A stretch of 64,000 nt of DNA from Mrakia gelida (GCA_024345305.1 BRON01000001.1:248001-312000); one strand, 5' to 3'; positions 48,828 through 60,600 are shown, counted from the first letter of the stretch. The notes: generated by a model not told the origin, from the letters alone. Numbers and translations: made by a program.

Positions 48828-51800
48828 TCATTTCCCCCTCTGCGGGTTTCCATCCATGTCTCCGCTGGTCTTCTGATCCATGCGCGAGGGTTCCTTCTGG
48901 ATGTTGAGCGATTTCTTGAACCGTTCGAGCTTTTCGACTCCGAGAGCCTTGGTGAGGATATCTGCCTGCATGTCCTCGGTGGGACAGTAGGTGAGCTTGA
49001 TGAATCCTCTCTGTTGGGCCTCTCGTCCGTATTTGTACGCGACGTCGATGTGCTTGGTCTTCTCCGAGTGAGTACCGTTCTTGGTTGTTTCGATGGCTCC
49101 TTGGTTGTCTACGTTTACTGGGATCGATCCGGTGTCGTATCCGAGTTCAGCGAGGATCTTGGCGACCCACCTAAGGCTCCGGCATCCTGCGGAGAGAGCG
49201 ATGTACTCTGCTTCAAGAGAAGAGAGACTGATTGCCTTTTGGCGTCGACTTGCCCAGATGACTGTGGATCCAAATACCTTGACGACGAATCCTGTTGTTG
49301 ATCGTCTTGATTCCGTGTCTCCGGCGTAGTCGGAGTCGGTCCATAGTTCTGCGATTGGTGCGTCCGAGTGTCCTCCAAGTTGAAGCGACGTGTCTGCTGA
49401 TCCTTGTAGGTATCGCATGACCTTCTTGACTGCTCCCCAGTGGACCCTTCTTGGGTCCGAGCTGAATCGGCTGAGAACTCCGACGGCGAAGGCGATGTCC
49501 GGTCGGGTGCAGACTTGGAGGTACATCAACGATCCCACCGCTTCGAGGTAGGGTACTCCGTCCAGCTTCTCTGATCCCGAATCCTCCGATTGGACCGACT
49601 GTTGCCTAAAGTCGTCCATCGGAACCTTGTTTGATTTTGCGTCGACCATGTTGAATCGTTCGAGGACCGTTTGAACGTATCGTTTCTGGCTGAGGTCCAT
49701 TGTCCCCGCCTTGCGGTCCCTCGTAACGTCGATTCCGAGGATGGTTCCTGGGTTGAGGTCTCCTCTGTCGTCGATCTTGAATTCCTTTTGGATCTCCGTC
49801 ATGACCCATTCCAAATCCTCCTTGTCTCCTGCGGCGACGAAGTCGTCAACGTACTGGACCAGCATGATCCGTCGTCCCTTCCTATGCCCTATGTAGATGC
49901 AAGGGTCCGCTTCGAGTGGATGGAGATTGAGTTGAGTTTGAAAGAACTTTGAGGAATGATTGTAGAACGCGAGTGGTGATTGCTTGAGTCCGTATAGGGC
50001 CTTGAGGAGATGCACGACGAGTTTCTTCTTGTCGGCTCCCTTTTGTTCGTACCCTGTTGGCTGTTCCATGAAGACCGTTTCCACTAGGTTTGCTGTGAGG
50101 AACGCCGTCTTGAAGTCTCCTTGGACTAGATCGAGATCCTCCGATGCTGCGATGGCGAGGACGATCCTGAGTGAGTTGAGCTTTGATACCGGCGCGTACG
50201 TCTCGACGTAGTCGACTCCTTCTTGCTGACTGAATCCCTTGGCGACCCATCTAGCTTTGAAGCGAGTAATCCTCCCGTCGGCTCCTTTCTTGAGCGCGTA
50301 GACCCAGCGACCTCTGACCGTTTTTGATCCTGAGGGTAGCTCTGTGAGTTCAAAGACTCCGTTCCCTTCCATCGACACCATCTCTTCGTCCATCGCTTCC
50401 CTCCAGAAGTATGCGTGCTCCGACGCCATGGCTTCTCCGTATGTATTTGGGACGGAGGGTGGTGGAAGATCCTCGAGTTTGGGTTGCGTCGCTTGAGCGT
50501 GTCCGGCGAAGTCCTCCGAAATGAAGTCGGTGATGTCGTAGTCTGTCTGGACAAATCTTGCCGAGTCTCCTGTTCCTGTGAGAGGTTTCTTGTGCCGTTG
50601 ACCTCGTCCGTAGCTCCCACTCAAATCGACAGCCGGTTCATCGATGATGGGCTCGTAAGTGTAGGAGTGCTTGACGCGTGATGGGTTGGGTTTCCTTGCC
50701 TCGGTCTCCCTGACCGGGTCTTGTTGGTTGGACTTGAGTAGGTGCTGTTCCTCTCCTTTGTCCTCCTCTAGTTCCTTCTCTTCTTCTTCCTCCTCCTTGT
50801 GGTCCTCCTTGATTCCGGCTTGTCCCATTCCTGGTAGCTCCACCGTCTGGTGGACTCCACGTGTTTCGTCGAAGATAACGTCCCGAGAATGAAGGATCGA
50901 CCGCTTGGGGTCTCCATGGACTTGAAGTCGATAGGCCTTCTTCCCGTTGAGATCGCCGTATCCGAGGAAGATGCACTTGATGCTCTTGGGTTGATGCTTG
51001 ATCTTTTGAAGGTTGAGCGCGTAAGCGAGAGCTCCGAACGTCCGCATTGCAGTGAGGTCGGGCTTCCTTTTGTAGTAGGCTTGGTAGGGGGTTTGAGAGT
51101 TGACTGAGGATGAGGGAATGCGGTTGATTGTGTATGTGGCGTAGTTCATGGCTTCCGCCCAGTAGGATCCGTCGAGGTCCCTCGCGTCTCGTAGCGCGCA
51201 GGTGATCTTCTCCTCGATGGTTCGCATTCCTCGTTCGGCCTTGCCGTTTTGTTGCGGTGTGTGTGGGATAGTCGTTTCCTTGGTGATTCCTTCGTCCCGG
51301 AGATAGAACTCGTAGTCCTTCGACGTGTATTCCCCACCGTTGTCTGACCTGATCCGTTTGACGACGTGATTGGTCCTTTTCTCCTCCCTTTTCCTCCAGG
51401 CGATGAAGGTTGCCAGTGTTTCCGACTTCCTCTTCATTGCGAACGACCAGTGGTAGTTGCTGAAGTCGTCCCAGATCGTCATCATGTAACGCATTCCTTG
51501 AGCCGAGGCGATTGGCATCGGTCCGGCGAGATCCGTGTGGACGAGTTCGAGAGGTGAAGTGGTTTTGGTGGTGGAGGTGGGGAATGGAGTTCGATGTTGT
51601 TTCCCTTCGACGCAAGGTACGCAGATCCTTTCCTTGAATCCGATGATGTCCTTTTTGGTGAAGGTTGGTAGGAGCTTCTGACGAGACAACTCCTCCATGG
51701 CGGAGATAGAAGCGTGACCGAGCCGGCGATGAAGGACCTCGATCTTGTCGACTCCTGTTGCCGCGAGTGCTACGTCTTCTCCTCCTGAGCCGACTCCCTT

Positions 51801-53135
51801 GAAGTCGCTCACGTCCAGCATGTAGAGGTTCTTCGACACCTCTTTTCCCTCCATGAACAGCGATCCGTCTCGAAGGAACTGGCACCGCTTGTTGGTTTGG
51901 GTTGTCCCCTTGCTGGGGAACCTGGTCTCGACTCCTTTGTTACCGAGTTGACCAATACTGATGAGGTTGCTGAACTCTGGGATGTGGTATACGTCGGAGA
52001 TGGTGAAGGCCTTCCTTGATCCTTTCACGGTGGTCTGGAGGTGGATGGAGCCGATGCCGAGGATCTGAACGATTGATCCGTTGGCCGTCGTGACCGTTCC
52101 GTTGTGCGCCTTGTATGTTACGAAGCGTTCCCGGTCCCCGACGATGTGGTTTGATGCTCCACTATCAGCGATGTATCCATGCTTGGTTTGAGCGAAGAGC
52201 GCTTGGGCCGACGTCGCGATGTCGGATCCGGCTTGAAGACCGTAGTCTACGAGGTGCGCCTCTTCCCTATCCTTCCAGTTCCCCTTGTTCTCCTTCTTCC
52301 CCTTCCCGAACTTCCTTCCCTTTCCACCTTGTCCCTGCCCCGTGGGCTTTCCTCCATTCAACTCCCAGCACTCCGACTTGAAGTGTCCGACCTTGTTGCA
52401 CTGATGGCACTTGGCGGTCCTCTTGTCGACAAGGAGGGCTGTTTCCTTCGACGATGAAGTACCTGTCGGTTTGAGAGACTCGTGAGTCCTTACGTGGATG
52501 AGGAGGGATGTGGCGACGGCGGTTGGGTTGAGTTCTTGTTTTGATTCTTGCGCCTGGAGCGTTTGGTGTTGAATGAATTGTTCGAGTGATGCAGGTAATC
52601 CACTGAGGAAGAACATTGTGCTCATCCTGTCTGGGATGTTGAGGCCGAGAGCTGACATGTCGTCGATGATCCTTTGGAATTCGTCGATGTACTCCTGTAC
52701 TGGTTCTCCCTCCTCCATCTTGAGGTCCCTCATCCTTCGGATGGCCATGACCTCTCCCGCTCCTCCTTCCACCTTGTGAGTCTTCCTCAGAAGATCCCAT
52801 GCCTCCTTTGCGTGTTTGCAGTTCCGGATCCGAGGTAGTTCTCGGTCGCTGACCGCCATTTGAATCCTGTGGAGCGCGAACTCGTCCATATGGTCCCATT
52901 CTTCGATGTCCTTGACGTTGTTCTGCTGCTCCACGACCTCTTGTCCGGTGGTGTCCTTTTCCTTGACTTCCGGGGTGAGGTTGGGCCTGGTTTTCGTACC
53001 GAGGACGACGGGCTTGATTCCTGCTTCTCCAAAAGCGATCTCCATCCTTACTGACCACGTCTCGTAGTTGGTACCATCGAGAGCAGTGAGTTTGAACAGC
53101 TTGTGATCCAGCTTCTTGGAGTAGTTGCTTGACAT
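48828..53135 (-). CDS. Copia Gag-Pol polyprotein
   Basis: A 1435-residue single frame without frameshift between gag and pol. Gag occupies about the first 300 residues and ends with the zinc knuckle CHQCNKVGHFKSEC (CX2CX4HX4C). The protease motif is DSGASNHIVG. Integrase has an HHCC region (RRLGHAS...CVPC) and the catalytic core TDLAGPM, RSDNGGEYTS and HTPQQNGKAERG. Reverse transcriptase has the copia EGVDYVETYAPVSKLNSLR start and YVDDFV active site. RNase H has LWTDSDYAGD and SSLEAEYIAL. The order protease-integrase-RT-RNase H defines Ty1/copia. No internal stop, so the enzymes look intact. Codon use is slightly less C/G-ending than the host genes, consistent with a mobile origin. Confidence 0.96.
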   Translation of the reverse strand: MSSNYSKKLDHKLFKLTALDGTNYETWSVRMEIAFGEAGIKPVVLGTKTRPNLTPEVKEKDTTGQEVVEQQNNVKDIEEWDHMDEFALHRIQMAVSDRELPRIRNCKHAKEAWDLLRKTHKVEGGAGEVMAIRRMRDLKMEEGEPVQEYIDEFQRIIDDMSALGLNIPDRMSTMFFLSGLPASLEQFIQHQTLQAQESKQELNPTAVATSLLIHVRTHESLKPTGTSSSKETALLVDKRTAKCHQCNKVGHFKSECWELNGGKPTGQGQGGKGRKFGKGKKENKGNWKDREEAHLVDYGLQAGSDIATSAQALFAQTKHGYIADSGASNHIVGDRERFVTYKAHNGTVTTANGSIVQILGIGSIHLQTTVKGSRKAFTISDVYHIPEFSNLISIGQLGNKGVETRFPSKGTTQTNKRCQFLRDGSLFMEGKEVSKNLYMLDVSDFKGVGSGGEDVALAATGVDKIEVLHRRLGHASISAMEELSRQKLLPTFTKKDIIGFKERICVPCVEGKQHRTPFPTSTTKTTSPLELVHTDLAGPMPIASAQGMRYMMTIWDDFSNYHWSFAMKRKSETLATFIAWRKREEKRTNHVVKRIRSDNGGEYTSKDYEFYLRDEGITKETTIPHTPQQNGKAERGMRTIEEKITCALRDARDLDGSYWAEAMNYATYTINRIPSSSVNSQTPYQAYYKRKPDLTAMRTFGALAYALNLQKIKHQPKSIKCIFLGYGDLNGKKAYRLQVHGDPKRSILHSRDVIFDETRGVHQTVELPGMGQAGIKEDHKEEEEEEKELEEDKGEEQHLLKSNQQDPVRETEARKPNPSRVKHSYTYEPIIDEPAVDLSGSYGRGQRHKKPLTGTGDSARFVQTDYDITDFISEDFAGHAQATQPKLEDLPPPSVPNTYGEAMASEHAYFWREAMDEEMVSMEGNGVFELTELPSGSKTVRGRWVYALKKGADGRITRFKARWVAKGFSQQEGVDYVETYAPVSKLNSLRIVLAIAASEDLDLVQGDFKTAFLTANLVETVFMEQPTGYEQKGADKKKLVVHLLKALYGLKQSPLAFYNHSSKFFQTQLNLHPLEADPCIYIGHRKGRRIMLVQYVDDFVAAGDKEDLEWVMTEIQKEFKIDDRGDLNPGTILGIDVTRDRKAGTMDLSQKRYVQTVLERFNMVDAKSNKVPMDDFRQQSVQSEDSGSEKLDGVPYLEAVGSLMYLQVCTRPDIAFAVGVLSRFSSDPRRVHWGAVKKVMRYLQGSADTSLQLGGHSDAPIAELWTDSDYAGDTESRRSTTGFVVKVFGSTVIWASRRQKAISLSSLEAEYIALSAGCRSLRWVAKILAELGYDTGSIPVNVDNQGAIETTKNGTHSEKTKHIDVAYKYGREAQQRGFIKLTYCPTEDMQADILTKALGVEKLERFKKSLNIQKEPSRMDQKTSGDMDGNPQRGK

Positions 53136-53169
53136 GACGAAGGATTGTTGCTTAGCGAGTGGTGGCGAA

Positions 53170-53184
53170 CTGGTGCTGATAACG
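53170..53184 (-). other. Candidate primer-binding site
   Basis: Directly inside the 5' LTR on the minus strand the sequence reads CGTTATCAGCACCAG. Its position fits a tRNA primer site, and TATCAG-type sequences are common in copia sites that use initiator Met tRNA. The tRNA match was not tested. Confidence 0.5.
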
Positions 53185-53411
53185 TGTTGTTGGGTCGTCC
53201 ACTTGAGCTTAGGGATGTCTGCAGGATGTGGTTCAAAGCTTGTTGTATAAAGCTAGCTACTCGAAAGGTTTATATACTATGGAAATGGTCACGTGATCTG
53301 AAGGTAGCTTACAAAGCTGTTTACGAAGAATGGTTACTAACAAGGGGACTGAACGAGACGCGTTACTAAGCTACCACGTAAGACCTCTCTGCGAGTCGCC
53401 ACCTTCCAACA
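53185..53411 (-). repeat. Copia 5' LTR with promoter
   Basis: 227 bp, apparently identical to the other LTR. On the minus strand it contains TATATAAA (53276-53269), about 135 bases inside the LTR, the likely TATA box of the element. Ends TG...CA. Confidence 0.93.
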
Positions 53412-53416
53412 AACGG
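53412..53416. repeat. Target-site duplication, right copy
   Basis: AACGG directly after the right LTR, equal to 48566-48570. Confidence 0.9.
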
Positions 53417-54159
53417 ACGGGTCAGTCTCGTTGCCATCTCTATTCTCAACGAAGACAGAAGACGACAAACCTTTCCAGCGTCCTGAAGCTCCTTCAAAGC
53501 CTTGACGGTATCTTCGATGGGGGTCTTGGGATCGACTCGGTGCTGGTCTGTTTCGAGGAAAAGAAGGAAAGAGTCAGCCATCGAGGTCCCGTCTTGGCTC
53601 CAGTACAAGGAAATGATATGTACAGTAGAGGTCGATACAGTCGATTCCGAGTCTCTCCAAAGACTTCTCGCAGGCCTCCTTTACGTATTCAGGGTCTCCT
53701 CGAATTCCATCCCACGACCCTCCCGGTCCACGCAAGATGGCAAACTTGGTTGCGAGGAGGACACGATCTCGATGCTTTTGGACGAAAGGACCGACGAGTT
53801 TCTCATTCGTGAATGGACCGTAGCAGTCCGCGGTATCGATGATTACTCGCTGCTCGGGAGATCCTCCTCTGTACGAGCGAAGGAAAAAGGTCAGCACGAG
53901 CGACGGAGGACGAAAGGGAGAACTTAGGTCGAGATGGACGACGTTGAGACTCACTCAGCGATGAACTTGTTGAGAGGGGCGATCTTCTCGTCCTCGTCTC
54001 CAGATCCGTAGACCTCGGAGAGCCCTAAGTAAATTGCGAGTAGAAGTCAGCGACGGAGGAGGGGAGAAGGACGGGAGGAGGAAGATTGAGCTCACCCATC
54101 GCTCCAAATCCGATGGGGGAGACGTTCTCTCCTGGGAAAGCTACTGCAAGACTGGCCAT

Positions 54160-54696
54160 TTGGGAAGTGTGTTGTTTGGGTTGGGTTGTGTTGGGTTGAT
54201 GGTTCGTGGGTGGTGGATGGGAGGGAAAGAGAGAAAGGAGAGAGAGAGAGGAGCAACGCGGCCTTGCCGCCTCCCCTCCACTTCGACCGACCGTGAGGGG
54301 TATCCCACCCGAGGAGGGGTAGAGCTGGGCAGAGACGACGGAAGAGCGAGATCCGGGAGACGCATAAAGTCCTACCGCCCTCTCGTTTCACATCTCAGAA
54401 TCGCCAGAAAGAACGAGCAAGCAGGGGCACAGCTGCAGGAAGTCGGTCTCGCTCGCATGACCGACCTTCCTTCGTTTTTCACCGAGTAGGCGTGTTCATT
54501 CCACCGCAAGTCGCCTTCGTCGAGAGTTTTCTGGTGTTGAGCACCACGCCGTCTTGATGCCGTCTTGAACGGCCCCCGGCGACTCCTCCAAATCTCAGAC
54601 CTCACCTTCCTCGCATCCCAAACCAGAGAAAGGGAAGATCGTTACTAAATCTCGCACTGTTACATCACTTCCTCGTCGCAAACCCCTCCTCAGTGC
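54160..54696. other. Intergenic between AKR start and MSH6 end
   Basis: About 540 bases between the start of the aldo/keto reductase and the stop of MSH6, both on the minus strand. It should hold the reductase promoter and the MSH6 3' region. No TATA box or coding segment is clear. Confidence 0.4.
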
Positions 54697-57600
54697 TCAC
54701 TCAACCAACTCCTCCACAACGGCAACTCCACCCGCGTTCCTCTCGTACCTCCCAACACTCTCCCTCATCAAGCTCAACACCGCCGCTCCCGTCTCCACTC
54801 CCAACCCAACCCCAGGTTTCCCAACTCCCGACTCCACGTCCGAGGTTCCGAGCTTGAAGAGGAAGGCGAAGTCGGCGTGAGCGACGAGAGGGAGGGACGA
54901 CATGCGTTGACGAGCGAGTTTGGTTTGAAGTTCGAGGAAGAAGGTTTTGGAGACTTCTTCGGCTCGAGTGACGACGGCGAGGGGCACTCCTGCGAGGTGG
55001 GCGACGTCTGTGATGAGAACGAGCGAGATAAAAGGTCAGACGAGAGGAGGGCGAAGAAAAGGGAGAGGAAGAAAGGAACGAACGAGTTCCATGCGACGAC
55101 TCGGCGTTTCCTTCGATGAGCTTGTAGAGGAAGGTGACCTCTCTCTTCTCGTTGTCGACCTTGGTAGACATGTGCATCGAGCGAATGTTGGGGTGGTAGG
55201 AGAAGTCGTCCGAGAGGGAGGCGTAGTGGGTCTGGATCGAAGGGAAGAGAAGGTCAGCTCGAGAAGTTTCGTCGCGTCGAAGGGAAATAACGCACAGCGA
55301 AGAATCCGAGAGGGAGAGTGTGAGTGGCGAGATGATGGAGAACGGCCTGGAAGGGAGGAAAGAGCAGGTGGAGTCAGAGAACGAGAGTGAAATGGCACGA
55401 AATCGAAAGGAGAGATCGACTGACAGCAGCGATGGCAAGACCATCGTGCGTCGAAGTTCCTCGACCCAGCTCATCGAGGATGACGAGACTTTTGGGACCA
55501 GCCTCTCGAAGGATCTTGGAGCTGGAGGAATTGTAGGAGAACGAGAGCTCGATCAGCATCGATCTTCGAGCTCCTTTTCGAAGACGAAGACGCGTCGGAC
55601 TCACCATTCATCCAACTCGACCTTGAACGTCGACGAGCTCGCAAACATGTTGTCGTAGGCTCCCCTGAGAAACGAGACAAGAAGAGAGTCGAGTCAGTCA
55701 TGTTCGAGAAGAAAGCTCGCCGTCGCATCGACGAGGGAAGAGTCGAGACGGAAGGTGAACTCACATCCTCGTCTGGATCTTATCGAGCGGAGACAGCGTC
55801 GCCGATGAAGCAGGAACGTACATCCCGAGCTGAGCGAGGATGATTCCAGCGGCGGTCATTCGAAGGAGGGTACTGAGGGGAACGAACACGAGGAGGAAGA
55901 GTCAGAGAATGTTCGACGTGTCTCGTCGCTCGAAAGTCTCGCGCGACTCACCTCTTTCCGGCCATGTTGCTGTTGGAGACGAAGGAAGAGAAAGAGAGGT
56001 CAGCGCTGATGGTCAAGGGAGCGACCCACAGCCTCGAAGAGATGTAGAAAAGAACGCAGGGAAAGCGAACGACTCACGGTCCCGTCAACAGCACCATCCT
56101 ACTCTTCCCCCCTCCCATCTCCACATCGTTCGGAATGAAATCACTCCTCAAACACATCGCCGGATGCCTCAAGTCCTTAAACTCCACAAACGCATGCTCC
56201 CTCTCCACGAACGTCGGCCTACACTTCGGCTCGTCCAGATCCCCACTCGCGAGCGCAAGACTCGCCAGGCAGTCGAGCTCAGCGAGGGTCTTGACGGCTT
56301 TGAGCCAGACGACTCGGTCGTTGTCGAACTCCGAGAAGAGGCGCTTGATGAAGGTTTTGACGGTTCCGGTTCTGGTTTCTCGAGCTTCTTGGAGGGTTCG
56401 GATGAGGGGGAGGATCTCCGGGGAGGTGTAGCGGGAGACGGCTTTGGTTCCGGAGGTTTTGTTCCAGGATTTGGGGACTTTGGTGGAGGAGGGAACTGGG
56501 GGTGGTGATGAGCAGGAGAAGGAGGAGAGAAGGAGAAGGGGAGGAGGGCGAGCGAAGGTCAGACGACTCGCTCGAGAGGAACGAAGAAGAGGGACGAGAG
56601 CGAAGGGTGTTTCGAACTGACCTTGAATCTGGTAGATCTCCTTCTGACCTTGAGCACTGTGCCAGTACTCGACGTTCTTGGTTCTATCACCACACCACCC
56701 CAAAGCAAAAAGAGAAAGTCAGCCTCGTCGAACGCAACTCCAACGCGTCTCAATGTCAACTCACCTCAACTCCTGCACATACCCCTCCCTCAGCGTATCC
56801 AACTCTCCCTCGACCTCTGCAATCTCCTGCATGATCGCCTCGTAGTCCTCGTCGGCTCCATCCACAGGAAGCAGCGTTCCTTCGTCCTTGTCGTATTCGA
56901 AGAGCGAGCGGATGTTCTGGAGGTAGGACGAGAGGTCGGGAGCTGATTTGAGGAGGACTCCGATGGACTTGGATTCGAAGGATTCAGCGATGTCGGCGAG
57001 TTTTTCGAAGCCTTGGTGGACGGTGTCGAAGGACTGGGGAATGGGAGGAAGAGGGGATGGAAGGGAAGCAGGTGAGCGGACGCGTCGAAAGAAGGGAAGA
57101 AGGGAGGAAAAGAGAAGGAAAGACCCACGTTGATGACCTTCATGAAGTCGGAGATCTTGATGGACTTGGCGTGGATTCGAGAGACCTGTCGCTCGAGATC
57201 CGGGAGACCTGGTCGCCGAAGGAAACAAAGGAGGACGCGTCGGTTTCTCGCTCGCAACTCGAAGACAGAACACGAGGACGAGGACAAGCTCACCTTTGCA
57301 GATCTTCCTGAAGACATCTTCGAAGCTGGGATTATGCATGATCTCCTCTACGGCGTCGAGACTGCGGCGAGATAAACACCAAACTGGTCAGAACCGAGAT
57401 CGAGGATCGCGTCGAGGAGGGAGGAGGGAGGAGAGTCGAGACGAACCGATCGTTGATAGCCTGAGCCTTTCGAAGAGGCATGCAGAGCCAGAGTCGGAAG
57501 AGTCGTTTCCCTACACGCACGCATAGAAGACGAGTTAGTTTCGAGGGGCGAAGGAGAGGAGAAAAGACTCGAGCCCACCGAAAGGAGTTGTGCATCGTTG

Positions 57601-60600
57601 GAGGATCTTGAGAAGCGATCCCTCCTCCTTCAGAACGAAAGGGACAGCGTCAGCGATTTCAAGAGGGAGGGAAAGAGATAGAGAAGATGGGACGTACTCC
57701 TCCCTCGTTGTTGACGAGAACCTGCGAAGCGTGAAGAGAAAAAGTGAGCGCGAGTCTTCGAGGTGAGGAAAGAGAGAGCCGGAGCTGACCTCGATGTGAG
57801 CGAGCGTCTGTCCGTCGAGCACGAGGTTCTGTCCCTGTCGAATCGGATCGTAGATGTCGAAGTTCTTCTGACTGAGCAGGTCCTGGTCGAGGTTGAGTTG
57901 TTTGAGGTACCTGAGAATCGAAAGGAAACGGAACAAAACGAGATGAGCAAGGCGAGACGCGTTTCGAATTACCGACTCAGCTCGACCGAAAACTCACGAA
58001 ATCAGTCCACCCAGCGACGAAAGCACCAACGGCTGATCCATCGACGACCTGATCGCCTCGGGGTACCTGCTGGCATCTCCCTCCTCTCCATCCACGACGA
58101 TCGCGTCGTCCGGCGAAGGGAAGAACTCGGCTAGCTCGTCGAGGGTGTCCTGAGGCTTTCCGAACGACTTGATGGGGACCCAGACGCAGGAGGAGGGAAG
58201 CATGGATCGGAGGGCACGCATGGTCGGGACGGAGAGGTTGCCCTGTGAGGCGAAGCAGGAGAGATAGTCAGCTCGGCGAAGATCGAGAGGGAAGAAGGAC
58301 GCGACGAGCGAACTCACCTTCTCGTAAACGATCTCCTTAGGTCTCAGCTGCCTGAACATCGTCTCGAGCTTGGTCCTGCAGACGTCGTCGTCGAAGGTGG
58401 AGAGGGAGAAGGCTCCAGTGGCGGCGTCGAGGACAGTGATTCCGAAGGAGGAGGGAAGGTGAGGGGATTCGTTCTCCTCCTGATCGTCGAGAACCAAAAC
58501 GCGAAACGATGAGCTTCGGTCCTCCCTCGAAGCAAAGCAAACAGAAAGAACTCGACGCACCTTGATCGAAACACAATGACTAGCCTCATCTCCCGACAAG
58601 AACGCAGCGTCCGAGACGGTTCCGTTGGTGAGGACGTGCTTGAGTTCTCGATGGACGATCTCCCTTCCAGCCGTCGTCTTCTTGCTCAGCCCTCCGGCTT
58701 TGGCAGACTTTTGACGCATCTCGGCTCTGAGAGGAAGCGAGCAAGGTCAAAAATCAGCCTCAGAAAGAGAAATTGAAGCGAGGAAGAGGTGTCGAGCTCA
58801 CCCAAGTGCAGTTTCCGTCTGATCGACTCGTCCGACCTTGTAGCCTGCTCCGAGGAACTTGGCGGCCCTGGAGACATAAGGAGCGGTCAGCTGAGGAAGA
58901 GAAGATGCAGAGGAGGAAAGGAGGGGAAGAGAACGTACCACATATCGAAGCTCTGCTCGGGAACACCGACCTGAGACGAAGAAGAAGAGGGAGAGGTCAG
59001 TCCTCGACGACCTTGCTCGAAGAAGCTTCGATTCGACTCACCATCTTCATCTTCACTCGATCCGTAAGCTTGAGTCCAAACTCTCGGTTTCCGATCTCCT
59101 GACAAAGCGGAATGTGGTCAGCTGGAGAAGGAGAGTGGCGAAAAGGACAAGGCTCGACGTACGGCGTCGTTTTCTGGAGGGAGGTGCGAAGAGACGAGAT
59201 CAGTTTAGAGTTGGCTGGAAGGACGGACGAGAAGGGCCGAGGACTCACCGTAGAGCTCAGCAAACTTTCCCTTCTGGAAGAAGAGGACGGTATCGAAGTG
59301 GTTCTGCTTGATCTCCCAGAACTGATACGAGACGCGGGAGGGAGGAAGTCAGCGACGCGTCGACGAAAACGAACTTGCCTCGACTCCTCGCTGCGAGGTC
59401 AACTCACCTGAGTCTCGAAGGGTGTGAAGGAGTCCCAAGCCTTCTTGGGGATGTAAAGCGTTCTAGGATCGTAGTCAGGCGAGTCTGTTTGCAGTCAAAG
59501 CGAGGTGAAGTCAGCATTCAGCCCTCGTGAGATCGAATGAAGACGACGAGAAGAGAACGGAGACGAACCTGGTGTGTTCTTGTCCTTCTACACGTGTCCC
59601 AACCGACCAGCCGAGACAAAAAGACATCAGCTTTCGCGAGGCTGACGACAGACCAGAAGGCAAGTGGACGAACATCTCTCGGCTCCTTCAAGAAGTCGAA
59701 ACAGTCCTCTCCAGCCTTCTTGGTGTCCTTGTCGTCCTGCCTCTTGAGCTCAGCCTTGGTAAGGAAGGACGTAGCACTGTTGGAGCCTCCTTTCGACGAG
59801 GAAGCACCTCCAGTGGGTCGAATCGAGGGACGGGAAGCAGCCTGGAGGACGTCGAGAAGGGAACGCGAAGGTGAGTTCAACGAGAAGGGACGAGCGAGCT
59901 CAACGACGAAGCAGAGAGAGAGAGGAGATTCGACAAACAGGTTTCTTGGCTTTAGGAGCAGCCTTCTTGACGGGCTTCTCAGAGGCGTCAGACTCGTCGA
60001 AAGGTTCGTCGTACTCGGCGGCGGCGGAAGCTGAAGGGAGCAGGAGGGAAGGGAGAGAATGGGTGAGCTTGTGAGCTCGAGCTTCGAGCTCTGAAAAAGG
60101 AGAGATGGTGAGAGGGAAACGTACCAAAGAGATCGTCGTCATCAGCGTTATCGTACTCGTCCTCCGAATCATGTCGAGCTTGCTTCTTGGGAGCTGCGAA
60201 AAGGAAAAGGGAAGGGTAGATGTGAGCTCAACACGCTTGGGAGGGAAGGAGGGAGGAGTTGAGAAGGAGGGTGAACGAACGAGCTGCCTTCTTGAAGAGG
60301 GACTTCTTGGAAGAAGTGAACACGTCGTCCTCATCTTCGTCTGACTCAATGGTGACGATTCTTCGCTTGACTCGAGCCTGTAGAGATGAAGGGGGAAGGA
60401 GGAGGAGGCATGGAAGAGAAGAGGTGTGAGCTCGCGGGAACTCGTTCGTCCTCCCTCCTTTCCCGTCCCTTCTTCGGATGCAGGTAGGGACTGACCGAGA
60501 GGACTGGGAACTCCTCTCCTTCGTCCATATGAGCGTCCTCCTCGTAGGTCGCTTCTGACTGAGATGCCGAAGTCTTGGGTAGCGAGCTCGACACGGACGA

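Larger units (their letters stand above)
48571..53411 (-). mobile_element. Complete Ty1/copia LTR retrotransposon
   Basis: A 4841-bp element with identical-looking 227-bp LTRs, a 5-bp target duplication (AACGG), a primer-binding-site candidate, a polypurine tract, and one uninterrupted gag-pol frame in the order protease-integrase-RT-RNase H. It is inserted in an intron of the aldo/keto reductase gene in the same orientation as that gene. All hallmarks of recent, possibly still competent, transposition are present. Confidence 0.95.
47488..54159 (-). pseudogene. Aldo/keto reductase gene split by a copia element and frameshifted
   Basis: Exons on both sides of a retrotransposon read as one NADPH-dependent aldo/keto reductase. 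5' part (54159 to about 53473): MASLAVAFPGENVSPIGFGAMG, TADCYGPFTNEKLVG (catalytic Asp/Tyr region), ATKFAILRGPGG (Lys), and DLYYQHRVDPKTPIEDT with the catalytic His. 3' part (48545 to 47488): IKHIGLSECSADTLRRA, VQWEYSLFTTDIE, AYSPLGRGM, and NQLALKWVIDQGALPIPGTKRVK (NADP binding). The copia element sits in the intron between these parts, after its branch site and before its acceptor. In addition the 3' exon reads KKGIT then TAA at about 47823; two bases are missing relative to the expected KKGIT-P-NQLALKW. Loss of function is likely. Gene and transposon have the same orientation. Confidence 0.85.
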
